Part shown: positions 16,718-27,181 of the stretch, one piece after another | How positions within the stretch are numbered: the stretch's first letter is position 1 | Layout: the number at the start of each line of letters is the position of its first letter | Origin: Ciceribacter lividus | Lineage (GTDB): Bacteria > Pseudomonadota > Alphaproteobacteria > Rhizobiales > Rhizobiaceae | Direction: 5' to 3' | Assembly: GCF_003337715.1 (NCBI RefSeq) | Contig: NZ_QPIX01000007.1 | Coordinates: 186,001-250,000 of the forward strand | Length of the DNA: 64,000 nucleotides | The notes under the pieces: generated by a model | Told to the model about the DNA's origin: nothing | Databases searched by the model: none | What the model saw: only the letters and a program-made list of their open reading frames with translations | Program-made: the position numbers and the translations under genes

Positions 16718-17862
16718 TTGAAGACCTTTCTCGGATCGAAGGCATCACGCACGGCCTCGCCCACGAAGATCAGCAGCGAAAGCATGATCGACATGGTGAA
16801 GAAGGCGGTGAGGCCGAGCCACGGCGCCTGCAGATTGCGCTTGCCCTGCGCGATGAGTTCACCGAGCGACGGAGAGCCGGGCGGCATGCCGAAGCCGAGG
16901 AAATCGAGCGAGGTGAGCGTGGTGATGGAGCCAGACAGAATGAACGGGAGGAAAGTCAGCGTCGCAACCATCGCATTGGGAAGAAGGTGGCGGAACATGA
17001 TCGTCCAGTTGCCCACCCCTAGCGCGCGGGCAGCGTTCACATATTCGAAGTTGCGGGCCCGCAAGAACTCGGCGCGGACGATCCCGACGAAGCTCACCCA
17101 CGAGAAGAGCAGCATGATGCCGAGCAGGACGAAAAAGCCGGGCGGCAGGATCGCCGCGATGATGAGCAGGATGTAGAGCACCGGCATGGACGACCAGATC
17201 TCGATGAAGCGCTGCATCAGGAGGTCCGTCCAGCCGCCGAAATACCCTTGCACGGCACCGGCGGTGACGCCGATGACTGCCGAACAGAGGGTGAGCGCGA
17301 GACCGAACAGCACCGAAATGCGGAACCCATAGATCATGCGGGCGGTGACGTCCCGGGCCTGATCGTCGGTGCCCAGCCAGTTGAGGTTCCCGAGTACGCA
17401 ACCCGGATCATCGGCGCCCAGCGGATAGCCTTTGCAGCGCTCCTCCTTGCTCATCAGCCAAAACGGCGGCGTCGGAGCCGAATGGGGAATTTCCGAATTG
17501 ACGGTGCGATAGGAGTAGCGGATCGGTGGCCAGACCATCCAGCCGTTGGCATTGATCTCGTCGGCGACGAAGGGTGAACGGTAATCGGTGACAGCCAGGA
17601 AGCCGCCGAACTTCTCCTCCGGGTAGTCGATGAGAACCGGAAGCAGGAGTTCCCCTTTGTAGAACGCGACGAGGGGGCGGTCGTTGGCGATGAACTCGGC
17701 AAAGAGGCTGAGCACGAAGAGGATCATGAAGATCCAGAAGGACCAGAAGCCCCGCCGGTTGGCCTTGAAATTTTCGAGGCGCCTGCGGTTGGTCGGAGAA
17801 AGCCAGGGCTTCCTGCCCGGCCCCACGGTACCCTTGACCGCGATCGGTTCGGAAACGGACAT
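16714..17862 (-). CDS. yejE: Peptide ABC importer permease YejE
   Basis: The 382-residue inner-membrane permease of the DppC/OppC group has a membrane helix near 38-55 and a large periplasmic insertion at about 60-160 (TDYRSPFVADEINANGW region). The C-terminal five-helix domain carries the EAA-type loop ARALGVGNWTIMFRHLLPN. The insertion is characteristic of YejE. The gene overlaps yejF by four bases and follows yejB by one base, so the four genes form one operon. Confidence 0.93.
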   Translation of the reverse strand: MSVSEPIAVKGTVGPGRKPWLSPTNRRRLENFKANRRGFWSFWIFMILFVLSLFAEFIANDRPLVAFYKGELLLPVLIDYPEEKFGGFLAVTDYRSPFVADEINANGWMVWPPIRYSYRTVNSEIPHSAPTPPFWLMSKEERCKGYPLGADDPGCVLGNLNWLGTDDQARDVTARMIYGFRISVLFGLALTLCSAVIGVTAGAVQGYFGGWTDLLMQRFIEIWSSMPVLYILLIIAAILPPGFFVLLGIMLLFSWVSFVGIVRAEFLRARNFEYVNAARALGVGNWTIMFRHLLPNAMVATLTFLPFILSGSITTLTSLDFLGFGMPPGSPSLGELIAQGKRNLQAPWLGLTAFFTMSIMLSLLIFVGEAVRDAFDPRKVFK

Positions 17863-17863
17863 C

Positions 17864-18961
17864 TCAGACGTCCCTCCGTTCGAAATCGATGCGCGGATCG
17901 ATCCAGGTATAGATCAGGTCCGAGACGAGGCCGACAAAAAGGCCCATCAGCGAGAAGATGTAGAGCGTGGCAAAGACGATCGGATAGTCGCGATTGACCA
18001 CCGACAGATAGCCCATACGGCCGAGGCCATCGAGCGAGAAGATATTCTCGATCAGCAGAGAGCCGGTGAAGAAGGCGGAGATGAAGGCGCCCGGAATGCC
18101 TGCGATAACGATCAGCATGGCGTTGCGGAAGACGTGGCCGTAGAGCACCTGTCGCTCGGAGAGCCCCTTGGCCCGTGCCGTGATCACGTACTGCTTCTTG
18201 ATCTCGTCGATGAACGAATTCTTGGTGAGCAGGGTCGTGGTGGCGAAGGCCGAAAGCGAGAGTGCAATCAGCGGCAGCGTCAGGTGCCAGAAATAGTCGA
18301 CGATCTTCTCCCACCAGGAAAGCTCGGCGAAATTGTCCGAGACGAGTCCGCGCAGCGGAAACCAGTCGAAGAAGGAACCGCCGGCAAAAAGCACGATCAG
18401 CAGGATACCGAAAAGAAAGCTCGGAACCGCGTAGCCGATGACGATGACCCCGGACGTCCAGACATCGAAGGGCGAGCCGTCCTCCACCGCCTTCTTGATC
18501 CCGAGCGGGATCGAGATCGCGTAGGAAATGAGCAGGATCCATACACCGAGAGAAATCGAGACGGGCATCTTCTCGACAATCAGGTCGACGACAGACGTGT
18601 TTCGGAAGAAACTTTCACCGAAATCGAAGCGAATATAGTTCCACATCATCTCGGCGAAGCGCGTGAGCGGCGGCTTGTCGAAACCGAACTGCTTCTCCAG
18701 CTTGGCAATGAGCTCGGGATCGAGACCCTGCGCACCGCGATATTTCGAACTCGTTTCGTCGGCCCCGAACTGCTGCTGGCCTGCGAGATCGCCGCCACCC
18801 GTCAGACGCTGGTCGGCGCTGTCCCCCTGGCCCGTCAGTTGTGCGATCACCTGCTCGACGGGCCCGCCGGGCGCGAACTGTATGACCAGGAAGGAAATGC
18901 CCATGATACCGACGATGGTCGGGATCATCAGAAGCAGGCGCCGCAGGATATAGCCGCTCAT
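17864..18961 (-). CDS. yejB: Peptide ABC importer permease YejB
   Basis: The 365-residue permease of the DppB/OppB group starts MSGYILRRLLLMIPTIVGI, an uncleaved first helix typical of the family. An EAA loop (ARAKGLSERQVLYGHVFRN) lies near residue 265. An extra hydrophilic stretch at about 45-95 is rich in Gln and Gly. It pairs with YejE to form the membrane channel. It begins 161 bases after yejA. Confidence 0.93.
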   Translation of the reverse strand: MSGYILRRLLLMIPTIVGIMGISFLVIQFAPGGPVEQVIAQLTGQGDSADQRLTGGGDLAGQQQFGADETSSKYRGAQGLDPELIAKLEKQFGFDKPPLTRFAEMMWNYIRFDFGESFFRNTSVVDLIVEKMPVSISLGVWILLISYAISIPLGIKKAVEDGSPFDVWTSGVIVIGYAVPSFLFGILLIVLFAGGSFFDWFPLRGLVSDNFAELSWWEKIVDYFWHLTLPLIALSLSAFATTTLLTKNSFIDEIKKQYVITARAKGLSERQVLYGHVFRNAMLIVIAGIPGAFISAFFTGSLLIENIFSLDGLGRMGYLSVVNRDYPIVFATLYIFSLMGLFVGLVSDLIYTWIDPRIDFERRDV

Positions 18962-19121
18962 CGAACCGATGCTCCGGTCGGGCGGAGGCTTCTCACGCCA
19001 AAATCCGTCTCATGCCCTGCGATCAACTCGTTGGTCCTTTCCCGCCACGGCCTCACTCGGCGAGTGGCGATTCGCACTATCCATTCCTAGCCGGTCAGGG
19101 GAACGGCGCAAGCCCTGCCCG

Positions 19122-20972
19122 TCATTGCGCCGCACCTTTGGCCCACCAGATCTGGGGAAAGCCGATGCCATAGGCCGGGAGCGGTTCCGGGCGCCCGAAC
19201 TTGTCCCAGTAGGCGATTCTGGACGATCGCATGGTGTAGGAAGGCACGACATAGTTTCCCGTCAACAGAAGCCGGTCGAGCGCCTTCACCGTCGCAACCA
19301 GCGTCTTCCGGTCCTTCACGAACGCGATCTCATCAACGAGCTTGTCAATCGCAGGATTGCTGATCCCTGCGTAGTTCCGGGAACCGGGCACGTCGACGGA
19401 CTTCGACCCCCAATATTCGCTCTGCTCATTGCCAGGGTTGAGACTTTGCGCCCAGCCCAGATAGATCATATCGTAGTCGAAGCTGCGGACACGATTGGTG
19501 TACTGCGAAGCGTCGACGGTTCGAACAGACACTTCCACGCCGATCTTCCTCAGATTATCCGCAAAAGGCAGGGCGACCTTTTCAATCGTCGGCCCGTTCA
19601 ACAGGATTTCGAAGGAGAGCGGAACACCGGTAGAGGCGAGGACCATCCGCCCGTTGCGCAGCTCGTAACCCGCTTCCTTCAGAAGGCCGATCGCCTTGCG
19701 CAGATTTTCTCTCAGCTTCGCCGAATCTCCGCCGACCGGATTGCTGTATCCCGTCGAAAACACCTCGGGTGGCACATCGTCCTTGAGCGACTGCAGGATT
19801 TCCAGCTCCTTGCCGTCCGGCAGCCCTTTCGACGCGAGTTCCGAACCGTAGAAATAACTATCGATCCGCTGGTACTGGCCGAAGAAGACCGTCCGATTCA
19901 AATCCTCGAAGTCAAAGGCGTAGTTAAGCGCCTTGCGAACGCGAATATCCTTGAATTTGTCCCGACGCATGTTCGGTATGAAGCCCATCAGAATGCCGGA
20001 AGTCTTGTATTCGTTATCCAGCACCTCCCGCTTGACGCGCCCATCGGCAACGGCCGGGAAATCGTAGGCTCTCGCCCAACGCATTGCTGAGTTCTCAGCC
20101 CAGAAATCCACGGTACCCGAACGGAAGGCCTCGAACTCGACATCGAGATCCGCGAAGTAGGTGTAGGTCTGGCTGCGGAAATTGTCGTAGCCGATGTTGA
20201 CGTTGAGGTCCTTGCCCCAATAGTCGTCGCGAAGCTCGTAGCGGATTCTTGCACCGGGCGAAAAAGCAGCGATGCGGTATGGGCCGGACCCCATGATCGG
20301 CTCGAGGGTGGTCTTGGCTATGTCTCGAGGCTTGCCATCAGCCCCCTTGGCCTCCCACCAGTGCTTCGGAACGATATCGAGTTCACCGATGATGACCGGC
20401 AGCTCGCGGTTGTTCTTCTCGTCGAAAGTGAAGGTGATTTCCCGCTCGCCCGTTTTTTCCGCCTTCAGCACGTGGCGATAGTAGTTTGTGTAGAGCGGAT
20501 TGAGTTCCTTGAACTTGTCAAAGCTGAAGACGACGTCCTCGGGTGTGACGGGGACGCCATCCGCCCATTTCGCCTCCGGGCGCAATCGGAACTTCACGAA
20601 GGAGTAGTCGTCCGGAAAGGCGACAGCCTCGGCAAGAAGCCCGTAAACTGCATCGACTTCGTCCATCGAAGGTTTAAGCAGGGTTTCCGTGACGAGCGAC
20701 AGACGCGGCGCCAGCCCCGCAGCCAGTTCCCCTTTGTCGAGCACCGGATTGAAGCTGTCGAACGTACCCGATGCGGAGAGATTGAGATCGCCGCCCTTCG
20801 GCGCGTCGGGATTGACGTAGGAGAAGTGTGGGAAATCCTTCGCGTATTTCGGCGGCTCGATCACCGAGATCGCGTGGCGCCATTCAAGCTCCTCGGCAGT
20901 CACGCCTTCCGGCGCGGCGAATAACGCCGATACGAGAGCGAGGATGCCCGTTCCGACAAGAGCCAACCGCAT
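19122..20972 (-). CDS. yejA: Periplasmic peptide-binding protein YejA
   Basis: The 616-residue SBP_bac_5 (cluster C) solute-binding protein has a signal peptide at about 1-26 (MRLALVGTGILALVSALFAA). The domain order and motifs such as YVNPDAPKGGDLNLSASGTF and MGSGPYRIAAF fit YejA. It captures oligopeptides for the YejBEF importer. A 160-base gap before yejB has no recognisable gene and could allow higher expression of the binding protein than of the permeases. It is divergent from mepA. Confidence 0.93.
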   Translation of the reverse strand: MRLALVGTGILALVSALFAAPEGVTAEELEWRHAISVIEPPKYAKDFPHFSYVNPDAPKGGDLNLSASGTFDSFNPVLDKGELAAGLAPRLSLVTETLLKPSMDEVDAVYGLLAEAVAFPDDYSFVKFRLRPEAKWADGVPVTPEDVVFSFDKFKELNPLYTNYYRHVLKAEKTGEREITFTFDEKNNRELPVIIGELDIVPKHWWEAKGADGKPRDIAKTTLEPIMGSGPYRIAAFSPGARIRYELRDDYWGKDLNVNIGYDNFRSQTYTYFADLDVEFEAFRSGTVDFWAENSAMRWARAYDFPAVADGRVKREVLDNEYKTSGILMGFIPNMRRDKFKDIRVRKALNYAFDFEDLNRTVFFGQYQRIDSYFYGSELASKGLPDGKELEILQSLKDDVPPEVFSTGYSNPVGGDSAKLRENLRKAIGLLKEAGYELRNGRMVLASTGVPLSFEILLNGPTIEKVALPFADNLRKIGVEVSVRTVDASQYTNRVRSFDYDMIYLGWAQSLNPGNEQSEYWGSKSVDVPGSRNYAGISNPAIDKLVDEIAFVKDRKTLVATVKALDRLLLTGNYVVPSYTMRSSRIAYWDKFGRPEPLPAYGIGFPQIWWAKGAAQ

Positions 20973-21160
20973 GCCAAATCACCCCTTAATTTTCTAGAGT
21001 TTCAGCCACCATAAGCAAAACAGCGGCAAAAGACAGGCCTCGGATAATCGTGGCGGCAGAGAGTGCGGCAGGTCACGGATTCACCAAACTCCGAATCCAC
21101 GCTACACTTGACGGCAAATCACCTGCGGCGGCCAACACTGGCTCTCGGCGGATTGAGGAC

Positions 21161-22228
21161 ATGAGATTGCAGACGAGAATGAGGCTGATCCGACTGGCGG
21201 TGATCGCGATAGCCGCACCGCTTCTTACGCTTCCGGAAAGTGGAAAGGCCTCCGAGCAGGTACCGGCCAAGCAGATCTTCGGCGGCATCGAGCTTCCGAG
21301 CCGGGCAGCACCGGCGCCTTACGGGTTCTATTCGAAGGGGTGCATTTCCGGCGCTGTTGCGCTTCCCACCGACGGCCCCACATGGCAGGCCATGCGGCTC
21401 TCGCGAAACCGTCGCTGGGGGCACCCGCTGATGATTTCGCTGCTTGAACAGCTCGCGCACGATGCGCCCAAGGTCGGCTGGCCGGGTCTGCTCGTCGGGG
21501 ACGTCTCGCAGCCGCGCGGTGGGCCGATGATGAATGGCCACGCCTCTCACCAGATCGGTCTCGACGCCGATATCTGGCTCACCCCAATGCCTGACCGCCG
21601 GCTCAGCGCGCAGGAGCGTGAAGACCTTCCCTTCACCTCCATGCTGCGCAAGGACAAATTTCTGACCGTCGATTCCCGGCTTTGGACGCCATCCCATGCG
21701 CGCCTCGTCATGCTGGCGGCGAGCTATCCGCAAGTCGAACGCGTCTTCGTCAATCCCGCAATCAAGAAGAAGCTCTGCGACACCTGGACCGGTGATCGCT
21801 CGCTGCTCGGCAAGGTGCGGCCGATCTACGGTCACGACGCGCATTTTCATGTGCGCATCAAGTGCCCGGTCGGCGCGAGCGGATGCAAGTCCCAGGCGGC
21901 ACCTCCGCCCGGAGACGGCTGCGACAAGTCCCTTGCCTGGTGGTTTACTCCCGAGCCCTGGGCGAAACCGAAGACGGATCCGAAGAAGCCCGCGCCGAAG
22001 CCGCGGGAGATCGGTATTTCCGACCTGCCGAAATCCTGCGTCGCAGTGCTGAAGGCCCCTTCTGTCCCGAGTGAAGGCGAGGTGACATACAGCGGCGGCG
22101 CCACTCCGGTAGCCGCTTATGCCTCGGCACCCGTAGCGAACACACCCGCCGCAATGGTGGCGGGCGATCCGGCAGACATCGTTCCGGCAGAGGTTCCGAT
22201 TCCGCTGCCTCGCCCCCTCGGCCAGTGA
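21161..22228 (+). CDS. mepA: Penicillin-insensitive murein endopeptidase
   Basis: The M74/LAS-type zinc peptidase cleaves D-Ala-meso-DAP cross-links in peptidoglycan. Metal and catalytic residues appear in NGHASHQIGLDADIW (HxxHxxGxxxD) and HDAHFHVRI (HxH). The ATG at 21161 gives 355 residues with a signal peptide (LIRLAVIAIAAPLLTL). The frame is open further upstream, to 21050. The C-terminal tail after about residue 265 is rich in Pro, Lys and Ala, ends in PIPLPRPLGQ, and is longer than in enterobacterial MepA. It acts in the periplasm. Confidence 0.88.
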   Translation: MRLQTRMRLIRLAVIAIAAPLLTLPESGKASEQVPAKQIFGGIELPSRAAPAPYGFYSKGCISGAVALPTDGPTWQAMRLSRNRRWGHPLMISLLEQLAHDAPKVGWPGLLVGDVSQPRGGPMMNGHASHQIGLDADIWLTPMPDRRLSAQEREDLPFTSMLRKDKFLTVDSRLWTPSHARLVMLAASYPQVERVFVNPAIKKKLCDTWTGDRSLLGKVRPIYGHDAHFHVRIKCPVGASGCKSQAAPPPGDGCDKSLAWWFTPEPWAKPKTDPKKPAPKPREIGISDLPKSCVAVLKAPSVPSEGEVTYSGGATPVAAYASAPVANTPAAMVAGDPADIVPAEVPIPLPRPLGQ

Positions 22229-22320
22229 CGTCTTCTCGGGCAGGCCGGCGCCACCTTTTCAAGGCGGCAATCGTGCTATAGAAGGCTCTCAAATCGATTT
22301 AAATCCAACCGGACCGACCA

Positions 22321-22701
22321 ATGCCCGAGCGCCAATGCATCGCCCTCATCGCGCATGACCAGAAGAAGGACGAACTCGCCGAGTTCGCACGCCGCCATGC
22401 GCGGACGCTTTCCAGGTTCCGCATCGTGGCGACAGGTACCACCGGCGGAAGAGTGGCCGAGGCGTGTCCGGAACTCGACGTCGCGCGCATGAAGAGCGGA
22501 CCTCTCGGTGGCGACCAGCAGATCGGTGCGATGATCGCCACCGGCGAGGTGCAGATACTCATTTTCTTCGTCGATCCGTTGACCGCAATGCCACACGACG
22601 TGGATGTGAAGGCACTGATGCGGCTTGCCACCGTCTACGACATTCCGATGGCGTTGAATCTCGCGACCGCCGAGATATTGATGAGCGCAAAGAAAAACTG
22701 A
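22321..22701 (+). CDS. mgsA: Methylglyoxal synthase
   Basis: The 126-residue enzyme converts dihydroxyacetone phosphate to methylglyoxal and phosphate, a bypass of lower glycolysis. The N-terminus [20 protein letters not shown], the phosphate-binding TGTTGG and the [18 protein letters not shown] segment with its catalytic Asp are family hallmarks. It lies 34 bases before glk and is probably co-transcribed with it. Confidence 0.96.
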   Translation: MPERQCIALIAHDQKKDELAEFARRHARTLSRFRIVATGTTGGRVAEACPELDVARMKSGPLGGDQQIGAMIATGEVQILIFFVDPLTAMPHDVDVKALMRLATVYDIPMALNLATAEILMSAKKN

Positions 22702-22735
22702 CGCAGCGCCCGATTTGGATCGCAGGAGCCGGCCT

Positions 22736-23758
22736 ATGCCCAAGATCATCGAAAACGAGCAGCTTACTTTCCCCATCCTGATCGGCGACATCGGGGGGAC
22801 CAATGCGCGCTTTTCGATCCTCATCGACACCTATGCCGAACCTCGGCAGTTTCCGATCGTCCACACGGCCGCCTTCCCGACGATCGAAGAAGCGATCCAG
22901 CAAGGCGTGCTCGACAGGACCTCGATCCAGCCGCGCTCAGCGATCCTCGCGATCGCCGGCCCGATCAATGACGACGAGATCCCGCTGACCAATTGCGACT
23001 GGGTCGTCCGTCCGAGGACGATGATCGAAGAGATGGGGTTCGAGGACGTGCTGATCGTCAACGACTTCGAAGCGCAGGCGCTCGCCGTCGCTTCACTCTC
23101 CGACGAGAATCGCGAGCCGATCGGCCCGCTCTCCGCAAGTCCTATCGCCTCGCGTGTCGTGCTGGGGCCCGGCACGGGTCTCGGCGTGGCCGGACTGCTG
23201 CATGCGCAGCACACCTGGTTTCCGATCCCGGGTGAAGGTGGGCACGTGGACGTGGGCCCGCGCAGCGACCGCGATTTCCAGATATTCCCGCACCTGGCGC
23301 GGATCGACGGTCGCATCTCAGGAGAGATGCTCCTCTGCGGTCGTGGCGTCGTCAACATCTATGACGCGATCTGTGCGGCCGATGGCGTGAAGCCGCGATG
23401 GACAGACCCGGCCGACGTCTCGACACACGGACTGGCCGGCAGCGACGTACAGGCTGCCGAGACCCTCTCGCTCTTCGTCACTTACCTGGGTCGGCTTGCC
23501 GGGGATCTCGCCCTCATCTTCATGGCCCGGGGCGGCGTGTTCCTTGCCGGTGGCATTCCCCAGAAAATACTGCCGGCGCTCAAACGTCCGGAATTCCGCA
23601 CCGCCTTCGAAGACAAGGCCCCGCACACCGGGCTGATGCGCACGATCCCGACCTTCGTCGTCACTCACCCGCTCGCCGCGCTGTCAGGCCTCGCAAATTT
23701 CGCACGCACGCCTGCAAATTTCGGCTTGGCGACCGACGGCAGGCGCTGGCGCCGCTGA
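22736..23758 (+). CDS. glk: Glucokinase
   Basis: The 340-residue bacterial glucokinase phosphorylates glucose using ATP. The phosphate-binding motif is [12 protein letters not shown] near residue 18, with [12 protein letters not shown] and [11 protein letters not shown] following. I chose ATG 22736 with GGAG 8 bases upstream rather than the open TTG at 22715. A clear intrinsic terminator follows 5 bases after the stop, so the mgsA-glk unit ends here. Confidence 0.95.
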   Translation: MPKIIENEQLTFPILIGDIGGTNARFSILIDTYAEPRQFPIVHTAAFPTIEEAIQQGVLDRTSIQPRSAILAIAGPINDDEIPLTNCDWVVRPRTMIEEMGFEDVLIVNDFEAQALAVASLSDENREPIGPLSASPIASRVVLGPGTGLGVAGLLHAQHTWFPIPGEGGHVDVGPRSDRDFQIFPHLARIDGRISGEMLLCGRGVVNIYDAICAADGVKPRWTDPADVSTHGLAGSDVQAAETLSLFVTYLGRLAGDLALIFMARGGVFLAGGIPQKILPALKRPEFRTAFEDKAPHTGLMRTIPTFVVTHPLAALSGLANFARTPANFGLATDGRRWRR

Positions 23759-23763
23759 CGATC

Positions 23764-23784
23764 AAAGCGGGCGTCCGCTTTTTT
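23764..23784 (+). terminator. Intrinsic terminator after glk
   Basis: A perfect stem AAAGCGG-GCGT-CCGCTTT runs into a T tract, immediately downstream of the glk stop codon. Confidence 0.92.
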
Positions 23785-23873
23785 GTGGCCAACGGGGTTG
23801 CGACTGGCTATAGAGCGCCTAGGCCACAGCGTCCGCGGGTCCGGACGCGCAGTTCCACGGGGAATGCCTTTAT

Positions 23874-25667
23874 TTGGAAGCCAGCAGGACACACAAGACG
23901 CCCGTCAGCTCGAGCAGCATCACAACCGTTCTGAAGCGTATCATCGCCGAGAACGGCCGCGATCACGTCAAGGGCTACATCTTCGCCGTCCTCTGCCTTG
24001 CGGTAGTGGCGCTCACGACCGCGTTCACCGCATGGATCATGGAGACGGTGGTGAACGAAGCGTTCGCCAACCAGAGAGCGGACATCGTCTGGCTCATCTG
24101 CGGCGCCATTCTCGGCGCCTTCATGCTGCGCGGCCTCGCAAGCTATGGGCAGGCGGTCACTCTTTCAAAGATCGGCAACAACATCGTTGCCCGCTATCAG
24201 CGGCGTCTTTTTTCGCACCTGATGACCCTGTCACTCGGCTTTTTTAGCGAGTCCCGCTCGGCTCATCTTGCGGCGCAGATCAGCCAGAACATCAACGGCA
24301 TCCGTGATGTCCTCAATCTTACGGTCACGTCGACTGCGCGCGACCTGCTCACCCTGATTGCGCTGATCGGCGTCATGTTCGCCAAGGACTGGCTGCTGAC
24401 ATTGATCGTCTTCGTCGTGGCGCCCCCCCTGCTCTACGCGCTGCGCTACCTCTCCAAGCGGCTGCGCGCGGCGACGCGCGAGTCGATCATCTTCAACAGC
24501 CACGTGCTGGGCGCCATGCAGGAGACGATCCAGGGCATCGCGATCGTCAAGGCCTTCACGATGGAAGAAGAGCTGGACCGCAAGGTCCAGGGCACGATCG
24601 CCGCGGCCGAGCGCCGCGCGAACCGCATCGCCCGGCTCAGCGAACGAACGTCACCGCTCACGGAAACCTTTGCGGGGGTCGCCATTTCCAGCGTACTTGC
24701 CTATGCGGCGTTCCGCTCGATCTATGGCGGCGTGCTGCCCGGCGCCTTCTTCTCCTTCATCGCGGCGCTGCTGATGGCCTACGAACCGGCGAAGCGGCTC
24801 GCCAAGCTGCAGGTGCAGATGGAGCGCGCCGTCGTCAATGCTCGGATGATCTACGAAATCCTCGACATGGAGAGCCCGCAACGCGACAAGCGGGACGCAA
24901 CCGAACTCAAGGTCGGCGAGGCACGTATCGAATTTCGTAACGTCAAGTTCGCCTACGGCAACAACGAGCCGGTGCTGAAGGGCATCAACTTCGTCGCCGA
25001 AGGCGGAAGGACGACGGCGCTCGTCGGCCCGTCCGGTGCGGGCAAGTCGACCGTCATTACGCTCGTTCCGCGGTTCTACGATCCCGCAGAGGGTGAGATT
25101 CTGATCGACGGCCAGAACATCGCTTCGGTGACCAAGGCATCGCTGCGCGGGCACATCGCCTACGTATCGCAGCAGCCCTATCTCTTCGAAGGGACGATCC
25201 GCGACAACATCCGCTACGGCCGGCCTGAAGCGACGGATGCGGAGATCGAGGAAGCCGCCCGCCTCGCCTACGCCCACGACTTCATCATGGCTCAGCCAAT
25301 GGGTTACGACACCCCTGTCGGGGAAAACGGCGTCACACTTTCCGGCGGTCAGCGACAGCGGCTGTCGATCGCCCGCGCGCTGGTTCGCAACGCACCGATC
25401 CTGCTGCTCGACGAGGCAACATCGGCGCTCGACACAGAATCGGAAGCGGCCGTCCAGAAGGCTCTGGACGAGGCAATGACCGGACGCACGGTCATCGTCA
25501 TCGCCCACCGGCTTTCGACGATCATCAAGGCTGACAAGATCATCGTAATGCAGGGCGGGACGATCGCCGAGGAAGGGACCCACCAGTCGCTTGCACAGCG
25601 TCCCAACGGGCTCTACGCTCGGCTGAACCAGCTGCAGCCGGGCAGCAGCAACAACGAATTCTTCTGA
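23874..25667 (+). CDS. MsbA-type ABC exporter
   Basis: The 597-residue half-transporter has a six-helix membrane domain at about 30-330 and an ATPase domain with Walker [10 protein letters not shown], signature [14 protein letters not shown] and Walker [12 protein letters not shown]. It resembles MsbA/LipA-exporter subfamily proteins that flip lipids or lipid-linked sugars. The only start near the N-terminus is TTG 23874, with GGGGA 10 bases upstream; an ATG at 23864 is out of frame. It is followed by dapB after 13 bases. Confidence 0.87.
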   Translation: MEASRTHKTPVSSSSITTVLKRIIAENGRDHVKGYIFAVLCLAVVALTTAFTAWIMETVVNEAFANQRADIVWLICGAILGAFMLRGLASYGQAVTLSKIGNNIVARYQRRLFSHLMTLSLGFFSESRSAHLAAQISQNINGIRDVLNLTVTSTARDLLTLIALIGVMFAKDWLLTLIVFVVAPPLLYALRYLSKRLRAATRESIIFNSHVLGAMQETIQGIAIVKAFTMEEELDRKVQGTIAAAERRANRIARLSERTSPLTETFAGVAISSVLAYAAFRSIYGGVLPGAFFSFIAALLMAYEPAKRLAKLQVQMERAVVNARMIYEILDMESPQRDKRDATELKVGEARIEFRNVKFAYGNNEPVLKGINFVAEGGRTTALVGPSGAGKSTVITLVPRFYDPAEGEILIDGQNIASVTKASLRGHIAYVSQQPYLFEGTIRDNIRYGRPEATDAEIEEAARLAYAHDFIMAQPMGYDTPVGENGVTLSGGQRQRLSIARALVRNAPILLLDEATSALDTESEAAVQKALDEAMTGRTVIVIAHRLSTIIKADKIIVMQGGTIAEEGTHQSLAQRPNGLYARLNQLQPGSSNNEFF

Positions 25668-25680
25668 GGTCGGACCACCC

Positions 25681-26505
25681 ATGAGTGCTGCCATGAAACT
25701 CGTCGTCGTCGGAGCCGGTGGCCGCATGGGCCAGACGGTGCTGCGCCTCATCCAGGAGACGGAAGGTGCCGTGCTTCACGCCGCCGTCGAGCGTCCCGGC
25801 TCGCCGGCGATCGGCAAGGACGCCGGGGAACTGGCCGGGCTCGGGTCCATCGGAGTCCCGGTGAGCGACGATCCACTCGCCGCCTTCGTCCATGCCGATG
25901 GCGTGATCGATTTCACGTCGCCAGCGGCCAGCGTCGAATATGCCGGCCTCGCCGCGCAAGCGCGGATCGTCCATGTCGTCGGCACGACCGGCTGCACGGC
26001 GGAGGACGATGCGAAAATCGCGGCGGCAGCGCGCCACGCACGCATCGTCAAGTCCGGGAACATGAGCCTCGGGGTCAATCTGCTCTCCGTCCTGGTGAAA
26101 CAGGCAGCACAGGCGCTCGACGCGGCGGGCTGGGATATCGAGGTGCTGGAAATGCATCACAAGCGCAAGGTAGACGCGCCGTCCGGGACGGCGCTTCTGC
26201 TCGGACGGGCGGCCGCCGAAGGGCGCGGTATAGACCTTGCAACTCATTCCGTCCGTGTGCGCGATGGCCATACGGGGCCGCGCGAGGATGGCAGCATCGG
26301 CTTTGCGACACTGCGGGGCGGCTCGGTGATCGGCGAGCACTCCGTGCTCTTCGCCGGCGAGGGCGAGACGATAACGCTCTCCCACAGCGCCGGCGATCGT
26401 TCACTTTTCGCGCGCGGTGCGCTGAGGGCGGCGCTCTGGGCGCGTGACAAGAAGCCCGGCCTCTATTCCATGCTCGATGTTCTCGGGCTTTCTTCGTCCA
26501 TCTAG
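25681..26505 (+). CDS. dapB: 4-hydroxy-tetrahydrodipicolinate reductase
   Basis: The 274-residue NAD(P)H-dependent enzyme acts in the diaminopimelate and lysine pathway. The dinucleotide motif is [10 protein letters not shown] near residue 11, and the DapB signature [15 protein letters not shown] contains the catalytic His and Lys. The in-frame MSAAMKLVV start at 25681 is used; the second Met is also possible. Confidence 0.96.
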   Translation: MSAAMKLVVVGAGGRMGQTVLRLIQETEGAVLHAAVERPGSPAIGKDAGELAGLGSIGVPVSDDPLAAFVHADGVIDFTSPAASVEYAGLAAQARIVHVVGTTGCTAEDDAKIAAAARHARIVKSGNMSLGVNLLSVLVKQAAQALDAAGWDIEVLEMHHKRKVDAPSGTALLLGRAAAEGRGIDLATHSVRVRDGHTGPREDGSIGFATLRGGSVIGEHSVLFAGEGETITLSHSAGDRSLFARGALRAALWARDKKPGLYSMLDVLGLSSSI

Positions 26506-26529
26506 ATATTTCCTGCGGAGGATTTTCCC

Positions 26530-27165
26530 ATGAGCGGTACTCTCGTGCTGGTTCGTCACGGCCAGAGCGAATGGAATCTCAAGAACCTGTTCACCGGCTG
26601 GCGCGATCCGGGGCTGACCGAACTCGGCGTCCAGGAGGCTGAAGCCGGGGGGCAGGCTCTCGCCGATTACGGGATCAAGTTCGACATCGCGTTCACCTCC
26701 GCATTGTCGCGGGCGCAGAAGACTTGCGAAATCATCCTGAACAAGATCGGCCAGCCCAGCCTCGAGACCATTCGGGACGAAGCGCTGAACGAACGCGACT
26801 ACGGCGACCTCTCAGGTCTCAACAAGGACGACGCCCGCGCTAAGTGGGGCGAGGAACAGGTCCATGTCTGGCGACGGTCCTACGACGTGCCGCCTCCGGG
26901 CGGCGAGAGCCTTCGCGACACCGGCGCCCGCGTCTGGCCTTACTACATGACCGACATCCTTCCGCGCGTGCTGCGCGGCGGAAAAGTCCTGGTCGCAGCC
27001 CACGGCAACTCGTTGCGTGCGCTCGTCATGGTCCTCGACCGTCTCTCCAAAGAGCAGATCCTCAAGCTCAACTTGGCGACCGGCGTGCCGATGGTCTACA
27101 AGCTCAATCCGGACTCGACCGTCGCCAGCAAGGAAGTGCTCGGCGACATGTCCGGCGCCCACTGA
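26530..27165 (+). CDS. gpmA: 2,3-bisphosphoglycerate-dependent phosphoglycerate mutase
   Basis: The 211-residue histidine phosphatase-fold enzyme interconverts 2- and 3-phosphoglycerate. [10 protein letters not shown] holds the phosphorylated His, [10 protein letters not shown] the acid, and [10 protein letters not shown] the second His. It is a short alphaproteobacterial form compared with the 250-residue enterobacterial enzyme. GGAGG lies before the ATG. It converges on phnF. Confidence 0.96.
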   Translation: MSGTLVLVRHGQSEWNLKNLFTGWRDPGLTELGVQEAEAGGQALADYGIKFDIAFTSALSRAQKTCEIILNKIGQPSLETIRDEALNERDYGDLSGLNKDDARAKWGEEQVHVWRRSYDVPPPGGESLRDTGARVWPYYMTDILPRVLRGGKVLVAAHGNSLRALVMVLDRLSKEQILKLNLATGVPMVYKLNPDSTVASKEVLGDMSGAH

Positions 27166-27181
27166 GGCGCCGCTTCGCCGG

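Noticed and set aside
23864-23876. ATG at 23864 as start of the MsbA-type exporter
   Set aside because: It is out of frame with the protein; the TTG at 23874 is the in-frame start.
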